Assembly (NCBI GenBank): GCA_049306095.1
Contig: JBAQPU010000049.1
Span: 1-64,000, forward strand
Length of the DNA stretch: 64,000 nt
Direction of reading: 5' to 3'
From: UBA2336 sp049306095
GTDB taxonomy: Bacteria > Bacteroidota > Bacteroidia > Cytophagales > Cyclobacteriaceae
Shown here: positions 42,992 to 51,536 of the stretch, one piece after another
How the letters are laid out: every line of letters begins with the position of its first letter
Position numbering within the stretch: the first letter of the stretch is position 1
Program-made: the position numbers and the translations under genes
The notes under the pieces: model-generated
Told to the model about the DNA's origin: nothing
What the model saw: the letters and a program-made list of their open reading frames with translations, nothing else
Databases searched by the model: none

Positions 42992-43075
42992 CTTTAAGTC
43001 CTGAGTTTTGAGTCCTTAGATTCAGGTATATAGTTTAAAATTAAGGACTAAAAACTCAAGACTAAATACTTAAGG
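42992..43075. repeat. Palindromic intergenic repeat (CTTGAGTCCTTAG words)
   Basis: A 28-base left arm (42992-43019) and right arm (43048-43075) are complementary at 21 of 28 positions, with words GAGTCCTTAG and CTTGAGT. The right arm ends three bases before the aminotransferase ATG. Similar words flank the four-helix-bundle gene at 59765. Confidence 0.65.
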
Positions 43076-43078
43076 AAA

Positions 43079-44233
43079 ATGCTTACTTCAAAACGGGCGC
43101 AATTCACCTTGCCACGATCGGTTACGTATTTAAATTGTGCCTACATGGCTCCTTTAATGAAGACCGTGGAGAAAGCAGGGATAAAAGGATTGAGAAGTAA
43201 ACGAAATCCTGTTGGTATAAAACCCAACGATTTTTATACCGACACAGAAACCCTTCGGCTAGAATACGCCAAGCTGATCAATACAAAAGAAGCTAACCGC
43301 ATCGTAACCATTCCTTCTGTTTCGTACGGATTGGCCACGGTTGCCCGAAATCTTCATATCAAGAAAGAACAACACATCATTGTTGCCGGTGAACAATTCC
43401 CCAGTAATTATTATCCGTGGCAATCGCTGTGCGAAGAAACAGGCGCTTCGGTTAAAATTATAAGTGCCCCCGAAAACTTTGTTGACCGCGGAAAACGTTG
43501 GAATGAAAGGATCCTGGAGGCTATTGATTCTAATACGAGAGCTGTGGCCATCGCCCATTTTCATTGGGCAGATGGAACACGGTTCGACCTACAGGCCATC
43601 CGCCAACGAACAAAGGAAGTAGGTGCCCTGTTGATCGTTGACGGAACCCAATCGGTAGGTGCTGTGCCCTTCGATATTCAAAAAATCCAGCCCGATGCAT
43701 TGGTGTGTGCCGGTTATAAATGGCTGTTGGGCCCGTATTCCATCGGCCTTGCCTACTATGGTGACTACTTCAATAATGGAAAACCCATAGAAGAAAGCTG
43801 GATCAACCGGAAAGACAGCGAAGATTTTGCCGGTCTTGTTGCCTATCAACGTCACTATCAACTCGGCATGTTGCGATACGAAGTTGGCGAGCACAGTAAT
43901 TTCATTCTTGTCCCCATGATGATTAAAGCAATTGAACAACTCAATAAATGGGGAGTTAATCGTATTCAGGAGTATTGTCAATCGATCACAACCGAGAGCA
44001 TCAGTAGATTGAGAGAGCGCGGATTCATTGTTGAAGACGAAGGCTTTAGGGGTTCGCACTTGTTCGGCATTCGGTTGCCTGCTGGTGTTGACCTGAAAGC
44101 GGTGAAGACTACACTATTAAAGCACAAAGTGTACGTTTCGTATCGTGGCAATGTCATCCGGGTTGCGCCCAACGTGTACAATACTGAAAATGATCTTCAG
44201 AAATTAGTGAGAGTCATGTCTTCCGTGTTGTGA
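43079..44233 (+). CDS. Class V PLP-dependent aminotransferase-like enzyme
   Basis: A 384-residue fold type I enzyme. It has the PLP lysine region AGYKWLLGPYS and the acidic DGTQSVGAVPFD that holds the PLP ring. NLHIKKEQHIIVAGEQFPSN is in the N-terminal half. Reaction could be cysteine desulphurase- or kynureninase-like or aminotransfer; not told by sequence. It starts three bases behind a palindromic repeat, so its ribosome-binding region overlaps that element. Confidence 0.82.
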   Translation: MLTSKRAQFTLPRSVTYLNCAYMAPLMKTVEKAGIKGLRSKRNPVGIKPNDFYTDTETLRLEYAKLINTKEANRIVTIPSVSYGLATVARNLHIKKEQHIIVAGEQFPSNYYPWQSLCEETGASVKIISAPENFVDRGKRWNERILEAIDSNTRAVAIAHFHWADGTRFDLQAIRQRTKEVGALLIVDGTQSVGAVPFDIQKIQPDALVCAGYKWLLGPYSIGLAYYGDYFNNGKPIEESWINRKDSEDFAGLVAYQRHYQLGMLRYEVGEHSNFILVPMMIKAIEQLNKWGVNRIQEYCQSITTESISRLRERGFIVEDEGFRGSHLFGIRLPAGVDLKAVKTTLLKHKVYVSYRGNVIRVAPNVYNTENDLQKLVRVMSSVL

Positions 44234-44299
44234 GTTAGCAGGCTGCTTTTAAAAGTGTGCTTATGAAATTCTTTTTAGTTTGATGAAAAATCAAGTGTT

Positions 44300-44944
44300 A
44301 TGAGGTTCCTGTGCTTATTCATCCTTGTGTTAACATCCTTTACAGGATTGGCACAATCTTCTTTCACTTTCGTTTTTTTGAATACGAAAAAGGACAAGCC
44401 GGAATTACCAACAGAAGAGGTGAAAAAAATTATGGAGGGCCACCTTGCAAACATCAATCGTTTAGCAAAAGAAGGTAAGCTTCTGGTTGCCGGGCCGTTT
44501 GACGGTGGAGGTGGAATTTTCATCTTGAACACCACCTCGGTAGATACCGCAGCTAACTGGTTGGGCACCGATCCGGGTATTCAGGCTAACCGGTGGAATA
44601 TCGAAATCCTTCCCTATCAACCGCGAATTGGTGGGGTATGTGTTGTTGGTGAGAATTATGAAATGACTACCTATACGTTTGTTCGTTTTACTGCACAGGT
44701 TACCAAATCAACCATCGGAACGTATCCTGAAATTCTCAGGCGGCATGAAGCGTATCTCCACGAGAACTTTTTCGGGTCGGTGGTGATTACTGAAGGGGTT
44801 TTTGGAAACGATGGCGGTATTCTTGTATTGAAAGGTGAGGTATCAAAAGAAATTTTTGAGGCAGATCCGGGTGTTCAGGAAGCGCTCCTTCAGGTTGACA
44901 TTAAAAAATTATGGATTGCGAAAGGCTCGTTTTGCGAAAAATAA
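44300..44944 (+). CDS. Secreted protein with two YCII-like domains
   Basis: A 214-residue protein with a signal peptide (ends GLAQS). Two similar halves: the first has HLANINRLAKEGKLLVAGPF and DPGIQANRWNIEILPY, the second RHEAYLHENFFGSVVITEGV and DPGVQEALLQVDIKKLW. Each resembles a YCII/DGPF ferredoxin-like domain, the second more divergent. YCII domains have no firm general function. This tandem exported form is less common. Confidence 0.65.
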   Translation: MRFLCLFILVLTSFTGLAQSSFTFVFLNTKKDKPELPTEEVKKIMEGHLANINRLAKEGKLLVAGPFDGGGGIFILNTTSVDTAANWLGTDPGIQANRWNIEILPYQPRIGGVCVVGENYEMTTYTFVRFTAQVTKSTIGTYPEILRRHEAYLHENFFGSVVITEGVFGNDGGILVLKGEVSKEIFEADPGVQEALLQVDIKKLWIAKGSFCEK

Positions 44945-44948
44945 TTCT

Positions 44949-45500
44949 TTACCTCCTGGTAAGTTTAAAGTCCTTCAATACATCCCATTTTTTCCCGTCA
45001 TGCTTTAGTAAGCAAATAGTTTGAATGCTCCACCCGCCTTCAAATTTTTTCTCTTTAAACTCTTCCCATGCCTTTACAAATTCATGCTTTTTTAAGTCGC
45101 GAAAGGCAAGTGTAATATGTGGGTGATAGGCATGCTCTTTATAATTCGCATTAAAGAGGTTAAATTCCTTCTTGCAATACCGATGTAGCTCTTTCTGAAG
45201 TTTTTGCAACGCCTCTGTCTTCACCACATCAATGTAAATTACGCGCGGTTCAAAGCCCCTGAAATTCACCAATTGTAAATCAAAGGGCGAATATTGTTCG
45301 GTAAATTTTTCGAGACCATCGATCAACCTGCGTTCCTTTTCGGTCTTCCATGCAAAAGGCATGTGCAAAGTAATGTGCGGAGGAGAGTTGAGTGAGGCTT
45401 TGCTGTTATACTTCTCTTTGAAGTAATTTTTTAATTCCAGTACCTCTTCAAAAACAGGCGAAGGAGGAATGATGGCGATGAAATAAAGTGCTTTGCTCAA
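44949..45500 (-). CDS. 2'-5' RNA ligase superfamily (2H phosphoesterase)
   Basis: About 183 residues with two HxT motifs: HITLHMPF and HPHITLAF, the 2H phosphoesterase active site. Substrate unknown (RNA ligase, cyclic phosphodiesterase or other). The start is TTG at 45500, giving SKALYFIAIIPPSP, which fits the family; the frame is open to 45524, but that TTG lies in a promoter-like box. Confidence 0.82.
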   Translation of the reverse strand: MSKALYFIAIIPPSPVFEEVLELKNYFKEKYNSKASLNSPPHITLHMPFAWKTEKERRLIDGLEKFTEQYSPFDLQLVNFRGFEPRVIYIDVVKTEALQKLQKELHRYCKKEFNLFNANYKEHAYHPHITLAFRDLKKHEFVKAWEEFKEKKFEGGWSIQTICLLKHDGKKWDVLKDFKLTRR

Positions 45501-45521
45501 ACTCCGAATACGTTCTAAAAC

Positions 45522-45529
45522 CAAAATTA
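45522..45529 (-). promoter_or_regulatory. Predicted -7 box of the RNA ligase-like gene
   Basis: TAATTTTG (minus strand 45529-45522) is an exact TAnnTTTG match about 20 bases before the TTG start. It overlaps an upstream in-frame TTG at 45524, which is therefore probably not used. Confidence 0.45.
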
Positions 45530-45678
45530 ATCAATGGCTTTGCCCCAAATACTCCAACTATAAGAAACCAAAAGCCTCAGGCAAGATGAACTCTTACAAG
45601 GAATACCGGATTAATTTTTGCATCTTGCGCCCCGAACAAAAAACCGTGTTTTTCGGTTACTAAAATAAACAAAAGACC

Positions 45679-45900
45679 ATGGGAAGACCTCCAACCTTAC
45701 CACTTAAGAAAAAAGACGGCTGGTACCTCGAAATCCGCAATAAAGGCGCAAAAACAGGTACTGTGCTTATCCGGGACACCGAAGAAGCCATGCATTTAGC
45801 CGCCCGTATGTATCAAAACACAAAAGATGTTATTCTGCTGGGCGAACACCGCAATGGTAAGCGCGTAGAAGATACTGCGAAAAAGAAGAAAAAAGCTTAA
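45679..45900 (+). CDS. Small basic protein of unknown function
   Basis: A 73-residue protein, MGRPPTLPLKKKDGWYLEIR, a TGTVLIRDTEEAMHLAARMY centre and a KKKKKA end. The centre looks like a beta-alpha fold. A 5-base hairpin AACCG/CGGTT lies about 20 bases before it. No family recognised. Followed by a terminator at 45927. Confidence 0.6.
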   Translation: MGRPPTLPLKKKDGWYLEIRNKGAKTGTVLIRDTEEAMHLAARMYQNTKDVILLGEHRNGKRVEDTAKKKKKA

Positions 45901-45926
45901 TACCTTCATCCTTCAAAAAAACTCTT

Positions 45927-45957
45927 GTCAGGTGGGAACTCCCATCCTGACTTTTTT
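45927..45957. terminator. Bidirectional intrinsic terminator
   Basis: GTCAGG-TGGG (45927-45936) pairs with CCCA-T-CCTGAC (45941-45951) with one bulged T, then a T run. It ends the small gene on the plus strand and overlaps the end of ispH. Confidence 0.78.
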
Positions 45958-47176
45958 ATTCAAACTCGCGGATAACCTGCTCAACAGGTTTTGCATTCTT
46001 ATAGAATTCCAGAATTTTCAACATCACCCGGTCAACCAGTGTATCGGGACAGGAGGCGCCACTGGTAAGAACAATATCTGTTGGATTCTTTTCAGGTAAA
46101 AAGTTATTGGTCACTCTCTTTTCCTTTTTATGATAATCGAAATGGTAGATTTCTGATTTCGATATAATCTCCCTATCCGAATTAATGAAAAACGTGGGGA
46201 ACCTGCGTTCACAAAGTTCAACGATATGGGATGTATTGGAGCTATTATAGCCTCCCACCACAATCGCGAGGTCAGCTCTGGTCTCCAGCAATTGGTACGT
46301 TGAATCCTGGTTGTCATTTGTGGCGTAGCACAGGGTGTCGCGCGTATCTGCAAAATGATGCTTCAATTTTTCAACCCCAAAGCGTTGCAGCATGAGTTGC
46401 CGGAAATAGTCGGCAATGGCCTGGGTTTCGGTGGCAAGCATGGTCGTTTGGTTCACCACGCCCACACGCTGCAGGTGTTTGGTCGGATCAAAGCCTTCTG
46501 AGTGTTTCCAGGCAAACTCTTCGTAAAATTCATCTTTACTTTTCTTGTTTAGAATATACTCTCCCAGCCTGTGGGCTTCTTCCATGTCGCTCACAATAAC
46601 GGAGGAAGCACCATGGGCGCTGTGCGAAAAGGTTGCCCGTGTTTCTTCGTGTCGGGGCTTCCCGTGAATAATTACCGTGTAGTCTTCCTTCCCCAGTTTT
46701 TCGGCACGGTTCCAAACTTTCTCAACAAACGGGCATGTTGTGTTATATTTTTGAACCTCCACGCCTTTGTCCAGCAGCAAATGCTCTACCTCCAGTGTTG
46801 TTCCAAAGGCGGGTATGATCACCACATCTTCCCGGTTAATTTGCTCCCAGGGGATAAATTGTGTTCCGTCTGTTTCCAGAATAAATTGTATGCCCCTGCT
46901 TTGAAGATCGTTGTTAACCTCCTGGTTGTGGATCATTTGGCTTAAAAGAAAAACACGCTTGTCCGGGTTTTCCTCCACCGCCTTGTAGCTGATCTCGATG
47001 GCGTTTTCAACACCATAACAAAAACCAAAATGACGGGCGATAAAAAACCGAACGGGCCCAAAGTCTAAAACCGCTGGAGAAAAATCCTGCTTGCGCAGAT
47101 CTTTTAGTCTCCGGGCTTCTTTCACTCTTCCCGTAATTGATGACCGGTAGTAGGTCGGTATTTCAAACTTTTTGAT
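45956..47176 (-). CDS. ispH: 4-hydroxy-3-methylbut-2-enyl diphosphate reductase IspH, long form
   Basis: The last enzyme of the MEP isoprenoid pathway, giving IPP and DMAPP with a 4Fe-4S cluster. The conserved cysteines are in GFCYGVEN (near 53), NTTCPFV (near 146) and SGASCPD (near 377). It is longer than E. coli IspH, like cyanobacterial, plant and Bacteroidota forms. A GTG at 47125 gives 389 residues, but the frame continues upstream as KKFEIPTYYRSSITGRV, which looks like the family N-terminus. In that extension the first expected Met is an ATC (47176-47174); the frame opens at a TAG at 47197 and no ATG, GTG or TTG lies in it. Confidence 0.88.
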   Translation of the reverse strand: MKKFEIPTYYRSSITGRVKEARRLKDLRKQDFSPAVLDFGPVRFFIARHFGFCYGVENAIEISYKAVEENPDKRVFLLSQMIHNQEVNNDLQSRGIQFILETDGTQFIPWEQINREDVVIIPAFGTTLEVEHLLLDKGVEVQKYNTTCPFVEKVWNRAEKLGKEDYTVIIHGKPRHEETRATFSHSAHGASSVIVSDMEEAHRLGEYILNKKSKDEFYEEFAWKHSEGFDPTKHLQRVGVVNQTTMLATETQAIADYFRQLMLQRFGVEKLKHHFADTRDTLCYATNDNQDSTYQLLETRADLAIVVGGYNSSNTSHIVELCERRFPTFFINSDREIISKSEIYHFDYHKKEKRVTNNFLPEKNPTDIVLTSGASCPDTLVDRVMLKILEFYKNAKPVEQVIREFE

Positions 47177-47230
47177 AGGCGTAATTTTATCTCGCTAATG
47201 TAAAATTAGCAGAATTGCGGGAGGATTATC

Positions 47231-47260
47231 AAAAAAATGGGCACACACGATCGTGTGCCC
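47231..47260 (-). terminator. Intrinsic terminator
   Basis: On the minus strand GGGCACAC (47260-47253) pairs with GTGTGCCC (47246-47239) around a six-base loop, then a T run (47237-47231). It ends the small gene 47269-47442. Confidence 0.85.
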
Positions 47261-47268
47261 GAATAATC

Positions 47269-47442
47269 TTACGCTGCTTTCGACAGCTTGTCTTCCTTTA
47301 CCTGTTTCTTGCGAACCTCTTTCGATTCAATGTCAAAAGTCATTACTTCAACAACATTTTGCTTAATGTACTTTAACACTTCCATCACTTTTCCATCAAT
47401 CTTACTCCGCACGCGTTCGCCTCTCTTAAACAATCTTCTCAT
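47269..47442 (-). CDS. Small basic protein, DUF2158-like
   Basis: A 57-residue protein, MRRLFKRGERVRSKIDGKVM and VEVMTFDIESKEVRKKQVKE. The FxxGxxVxSKxDGKVMEV layout resembles SH3-like DUF2158/YodC-type domains. The frame extends upstream, but ATG at 47442 follows the protease stop by 17 bases and is the natural start. Probably transcribed with the protease gene. Function unknown. Confidence 0.6.
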   Translation of the reverse strand: MRRLFKRGERVRSKIDGKVMEVLKYIKQNVVEVMTFDIESKEVRKKQVKEDKLSKAA

Positions 47443-47458
47443 ACTTACTTTAGTTGAT

Positions 47459-48964
47459 TTACATTCTGAAAGCATAGTTGAATTCTCTTGGAAAATCCTC
47501 ATATGTTCCCGTTAAGATAATCAAATCTCCGACTTTTTTCTTTTTCATGATTTCGTCAAACTCTTTGGTGGATTTAACAGGCTGATCATTCACTTTGGTT
47601 ATGATGAAGCCTTCGCGGATATCGGTATAGCGCGCCAGCTTTCCATTCCCAATATTGGTTACTTTCACGCCATTCGTCAGGTCAAGTTTCTTCAACTCTT
47701 TACCGTCCATATCCTCCACCTCAAAGCCCAATGCGGCATAGCCCTTGCGCTCTTCTGCCTTAACGGTTCCGGTGTCGCCATTCTTTGTTTTCAACACCAC
47801 AGGATATGTAACTTCCTTCCCCTTCCGGTTTACGGTAATCATGAGTTTGTCTCCAGGGCGATGACGACCAACGTGCTCAATTAATTCGGTGCTTGAGGTG
47901 ATTTTCGTTTCGTCAATTTTAACAATTACATCTCCTTCTTTAATGCCTGCATCTTTCGCGGCACTTTTTCCGCTTTCCGCGAATCCCGAAACATAGGCTC
48001 CTTCATCCACCTCAAGCGACTGCTCTTTGGCCAGTGAGCTTGTTACACTTCCGACAGAAACACCAAGCCAACCGCGTTGAACAACTCCAAATTTAATCAG
48101 GTCTTCAACAACCTTGTTCACAATATTGGATGGAACTGCAAAGCCGTAGCCGGAGTACGATCCGGTAGGACTGGCAATAGCCGTGTTAATGCCCAGCAAT
48201 CCACCACTCATGTTTACCAATGCGCCCCCGCTGTTGCCCGGATTGATAGCCGCATCTGTTTGAATAAACGACTCAATGGCGGTCCTGCCCTCTTCATTTC
48301 CGGTATTAATAATATTAATATTCCTTCCCTTCGCGCTGATGATCCCTGCGGTTACGGTGGAGTTAAGGTTAAATGGATTTCCAACAGCCAACACCCATTC
48401 GCCTACCCGCGATTGATCAGAATCAACAAACGACAAATATTTCAACCCCGACTCGTTTATCTTAATCACGGCAATGTCTGTATCCGGATCGGTACCGATC
48501 ACTTCGGCCTTGAATGTTTTGTTATTACTTAGGGTCACTTCCACTACTTCCGCATCCTGAACAACGTGGTTGTTCGTAACGATGTATCCGTTTTCCGTAA
48601 TGATGACTCCGGACCCTGAACTTTGACTTGGCCCGGGCTGAATCCTGGGACCAAAAAAATCGCGGAAAGGATCGATGCTCTGCGTTTCTTGTTTTCGCCC
48701 GTTTTGGGTCGACTTAATAAAAACAACAGTCGGTGTAACCTGTGAGGCAATGGCTGTAAAGTCCATCGGTATGGTACGTCCGTTTTCATCCGTTGTGTAC
48801 GTGACTTGTGAAACAGGGGCTTGTGAAGTATACCCCAATACAACATCGTCTTTTTTGGTGATTTCAATTACTCCAAAAGTGAAAAGGCTGCCCATGATGG
48901 CGGCCAGCAATAAGGTTCCAAATCGTTTCATAAACAATCTCGTTTTTTCAAAAGGTGTAAGCAA
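47459..48964 (-). CDS. Do/HtrA-like serine protease
   Basis: A 501-residue periplasmic protease-chaperone. Signal anchor (MLTPFEKTRLFMKRFGTLLLAAIMGSL), catalytic His in TNNHVVQDAE (near 133), Asp in DPDTDIAVIK (near 163), Ser in INPGNSGGALV (near 243), then two PDZ domains (about 310-400, 420-490). Degrades and refolds misfolded envelope proteins. An imperfect inverted repeat (48982-49002) precedes it. Confidence 0.93.
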   Translation of the reverse strand: MLTPFEKTRLFMKRFGTLLLAAIMGSLFTFGVIEITKKDDVVLGYTSQAPVSQVTYTTDENGRTIPMDFTAIASQVTPTVVFIKSTQNGRKQETQSIDPFRDFFGPRIQPGPSQSSGSGVIITENGYIVTNNHVVQDAEVVEVTLSNNKTFKAEVIGTDPDTDIAVIKINESGLKYLSFVDSDQSRVGEWVLAVGNPFNLNSTVTAGIISAKGRNINIINTGNEEGRTAIESFIQTDAAINPGNSGGALVNMSGGLLGINTAIASPTGSYSGYGFAVPSNIVNKVVEDLIKFGVVQRGWLGVSVGSVTSSLAKEQSLEVDEGAYVSGFAESGKSAAKDAGIKEGDVIVKIDETKITSSTELIEHVGRHRPGDKLMITVNRKGKEVTYPVVLKTKNGDTGTVKAEERKGYAALGFEVEDMDGKELKKLDLTNGVKVTNIGNGKLARYTDIREGFIITKVNDQPVKSTKEFDEIMKKKKVGDLIILTGTYEDFPREFNYAFRM

Positions 48965-48981
48965 AAAACAGGCAAATCAGC

Positions 48982-49002
48982 CTGATAATGAAATTTTGTC
49001 AG
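48982..49002. promoter_or_regulatory. Imperfect inverted repeat upstream of the Do-like protease
   Basis: CTGATAA (48982-48988) faces TTGTCAG (48996-49002), six Watson-Crick pairs and one wobble around a seven-base centre. It is 17 bases before the protease ATG and could be a stress-regulator operator; no regulator is known here. Confidence 0.3.
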
Positions 49003-49186
49003 TTTTTTATGATGAGGGTTTGTCTTCCGGATAGTCAACGCCATCTGCATCGCAACGTAGATATGAAGTATACGAATTTAAGCTTCTGAAGGTTCGTTTG
49101 AATTTATTTCCTATTCCAGAAATGGTAAGTCCCTTCATGCAATCTTCCTCTCTTACACCTCGTTGTATCTTTCCGGCTTACACCAG

Positions 49187-49209
49187 CGGCAAAAGTGCCG
49201 TGCTTTTTT
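49187..49209 (+). terminator. Terminator-like hairpin in the rlmI leader
   Basis: CGGCA (49187-49191) pairs with TGCCG (49196-49200) around a four-base loop, then a T run (49204-49209). It sits 15 bases before the ATG of the RlmI-like gene, so it could act as an attenuator or be a chance structure. Confidence 0.4.
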
Positions 49210-49223
49210 CCGTACTTGTCGTT

Positions 49224-50408
49224 ATGATCAGAGGGCAAATCATTCTCAAAAATGGCCGCGATACATCGCTGCAACGATTTCATCCGTGGGTATTTTCAGG
49301 CGCTATTGCTAAGACCGCGGGCGATATTACCGATGGATGCTGGGTGAGTGTTGTCAATGCCGCAGGAAAAATTTTGGGATACGGTCATTATCAACAAGGC
49401 TCTATTGCTGTTCGCATCGTAAGTTTTAATCAGGAGGTTCCAACACCTTTGATTTACCAGGAAAAAATTTCTGCCGCCCTTGCGTTGCGCGAAAAAACCG
49501 GGCTGATCTCCGACCAAACCAATGCGTACCGGTTAATTCATGGTGAGGGTGACGGTCTTCCGGGTTTAATTGTTGACTTCTATGATGGCGTGGCAGTAGT
49601 ACAGGCACACTCTTTTGGGATGAACAGTGACCGGGCCAACATTGCCGAGGCGCTGAATACTGTTTTACACGGAAAGCTGAATGCCATTTATTATAAGAGC
49701 AAAGCAACCCTTCCCGGAAAAGTCCGCGATGCCCAACAAGACGGGTACCTTTCAGGTATGGGTGGTGTACCGCACGTTATTCTTGAACATGGTAACAAAT
49801 TTTATGTCGATTGGGAAGAGGGGCAAAAGACCGGCTTTTTCCTTGATCAGCGTGAAAATAGAAAGTTGTTGGGAGAGTTTTCGGCCGGTAAGAAAGTATT
49901 AAACACTTTTTGTTACACCGGAGGATTTTCGGTGTACGCACTGAAGGCCGGGGCGGCTTTTGTTCATTCGGTTGATGCATCAGAAAAAGCAATAGACCTT
50001 ACCCGAAAAAATCTTGAGCTCAACGGCTTCGATTCAGAAAAGAATTTTTGCCAGGCAATTGATACGTTTGAGTTTCTGAAAGACAAAAAAGATGTCTATG
50101 ACCTCATCATTCTCGATCCTCCTGCCTTTGCCAAGCATCGTGATGCCCGGCACCAGGCAATGAAAGGATACCAGCGGCTGAACAGCGAAGCAATGAAAGC
50201 AATCCGAAAAGGTGGAATTATTTTTACGTTCTCATGCTCTCAGGTTGTCGACCGACAATTATTCTACGACACCGTTTCGTCTGCGGCCATTCTTGCCGGA
50301 AGAGATGTAAGGGTTTTGCACCAGCTTACCCAGCCAACCGATCACCCCGTGTCGATGTTTCATCCGGAAGGAGAATATTTAAAAGGATTGGTGCTATACG
50401 TTGCATAG
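49224..50408 (+). CDS. rlmI: Class I rRNA (cytosine-5) methyltransferase, RlmI-like
   Basis: A 394-residue protein. N-terminal PUA domain (QIILKNGRDTSLQRFHPWVFSGA), then the SAM domain with FCYTGGFSVYAL, VDASEKAI, DPPAFAK and a catalytic FSCSQ motif (Cys in FTFSCS). RlmI makes m5C1962 of 23S rRNA in E. coli; this member is likely the same type. ATG at 49224 chosen because it matches the PUA start; an earlier frame start at 49098 adds 42 unrelated residues. Confidence 0.86.
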   Translation: MIRGQIILKNGRDTSLQRFHPWVFSGAIAKTAGDITDGCWVSVVNAAGKILGYGHYQQGSIAVRIVSFNQEVPTPLIYQEKISAALALREKTGLISDQTNAYRLIHGEGDGLPGLIVDFYDGVAVVQAHSFGMNSDRANIAEALNTVLHGKLNAIYYKSKATLPGKVRDAQQDGYLSGMGGVPHVILEHGNKFYVDWEEGQKTGFFLDQRENRKLLGEFSAGKKVLNTFCYTGGFSVYALKAGAAFVHSVDASEKAIDLTRKNLELNGFDSEKNFCQAIDTFEFLKDKKDVYDLIILDPPAFAKHRDARHQAMKGYQRLNSEAMKAIRKGGIIFTFSCSQVVDRQLFYDTVSSAAILAGRDVRVLHQLTQPTDHPVSMFHPEGEYLKGLVLYVA

Positions 50409-50415
50409 ACTGGTT

Positions 50416-50480
50416 TCTAGATTCTTGTTTCTGGTTGTGTGAGTGAATTCATGATTTAACACCAGCACCCAGAATCCAGC
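50416..50480. repeat. Palindromic intergenic repeat (CCAGAATCCAGC words)
   Basis: TCTAGATTCTTGTTTCTGGT (50416-50435) faces ACCAGCACCCAGAATCCAGC (50461-50480): 15 of 20 positions complementary. It is 10 bases before the epimerase -7 box. Confidence 0.6.
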
Positions 50481-50489
50481 ATCCATCAT

Positions 50490-50497
50490 TATCTTTG
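50490..50497 (+). promoter_or_regulatory. Predicted -7 box of the epimerase gene
   Basis: TATCTTTG is an exact TAnnTTTG match ending four bases before the ATG. If used, the mRNA would be leaderless. Confidence 0.4.
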
Positions 50498-50501
50498 CGT
50501 C

Positions 50502-51488
50502 ATGAAAATTTTAGTGACCGGTGCCGATGGTTTATTGGGAAGCAACTTGGTGCGTGAGCTGTTAGGCAGAGGCCATACCGTTCGTGCATTTGTCCAGCCG
50601 GGAAGGCAACAACAAACACTGGAAGGATTAACGCTTGAAAAAATTCCGGGCAATCTGTTAAATGTCGATGAGGTAACAAAGGCTGTTAATGGCTGTGATG
50701 CGGTGATTCATTGTGCTGCCAGTACAAGTGTTTGGCCTATTCGCTCTGAAATCGTTAATCGGGTAAATATTAATGGAACTCAGCACATCATTGAAGCTGT
50801 AAAGAAGAACCATACCAAGCGCCTGGTGTATGTGGGCACCGCTAACTCCTTTGGGTTTGGCTCAAAAGAAAAGCCGGGGGTTGAGGGAAATCCATACAAG
50901 TCGGCAACCTATGGTTTAGATTACATGGATTCGAAATACAACGCTCAACAACTCCTGCTGAAAGAAGTGAAAGAGAGTTCGCTTCCTGCTTTAATTGTTA
51001 ATCCAACCTTTATGTTTGGCCCGTACGATTCAAACCCAAGTTCGGGTGCTATGATCGTTGCCTTATTTAAAGGGAAAGTTCCGGGCTATACCCGTGGAGG
51101 AAGAAATTATGTTTGTGCCAAAGATGCCGCGGTTGCTATTGCCAATGCTTTAACAAGGGGCCACACCGGTGAGTGCTACATTCTGGGAAATGAAAATCTT
51201 TCATACAAAGAAGCTTTTGGAAAAATTGCTTCTACGATTGGCGTAAAGGCGCCCGGCATTCAAATACCTTCGTTATTCGCAAAATTGTATGGCCGTCTGG
51301 GTTCATTGATCGGAAACATTACCGGTAAAACACCGGCCATCAGTTACCCCCTTGCGCGGATTGCGTGTGACGAGCATTATTTTTCACCGGCAAAAGCGGT
51401 GCGCGAACTGGAACTTCCTCAAACGCCTATTGAAACTGGAATTAAAGAGTGCTACGAGTGGTTAAAAGAAAATAACTATTTAAAATAA
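50502..51488 (+). CDS. NAD(P)-dependent epimerase/dehydratase (dihydroflavonol reductase-like)
   Basis: A 328-residue extended SDR. Rossmann GADGLLGSNLV at the N-terminus and the YxxxK motif in YMDSK. Resembles the DFR/HpnA-like subgroup. Its substrate is unknown. It is followed by a classical SDR after about 50 bases. Confidence 0.8.
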   Translation: MKILVTGADGLLGSNLVRELLGRGHTVRAFVQPGRQQQTLEGLTLEKIPGNLLNVDEVTKAVNGCDAVIHCAASTSVWPIRSEIVNRVNINGTQHIIEAVKKNHTKRLVYVGTANSFGFGSKEKPGVEGNPYKSATYGLDYMDSKYNAQQLLLKEVKESSLPALIVNPTFMFGPYDSNPSSGAMIVALFKGKVPGYTRGGRNYVCAKDAAVAIANALTRGHTGECYILGNENLSYKEAFGKIASTIGVKAPGIQIPSLFAKLYGRLGSLIGNITGKTPAISYPLARIACDEHYFSPAKAVRELELPQTPIETGIKECYEWLKENNYLK

Positions 51489-51536
51489 AAGATGTGTCCT
51501 GTCCCTTTTTGGGTATAGGGCACTGCAATCTGAATC

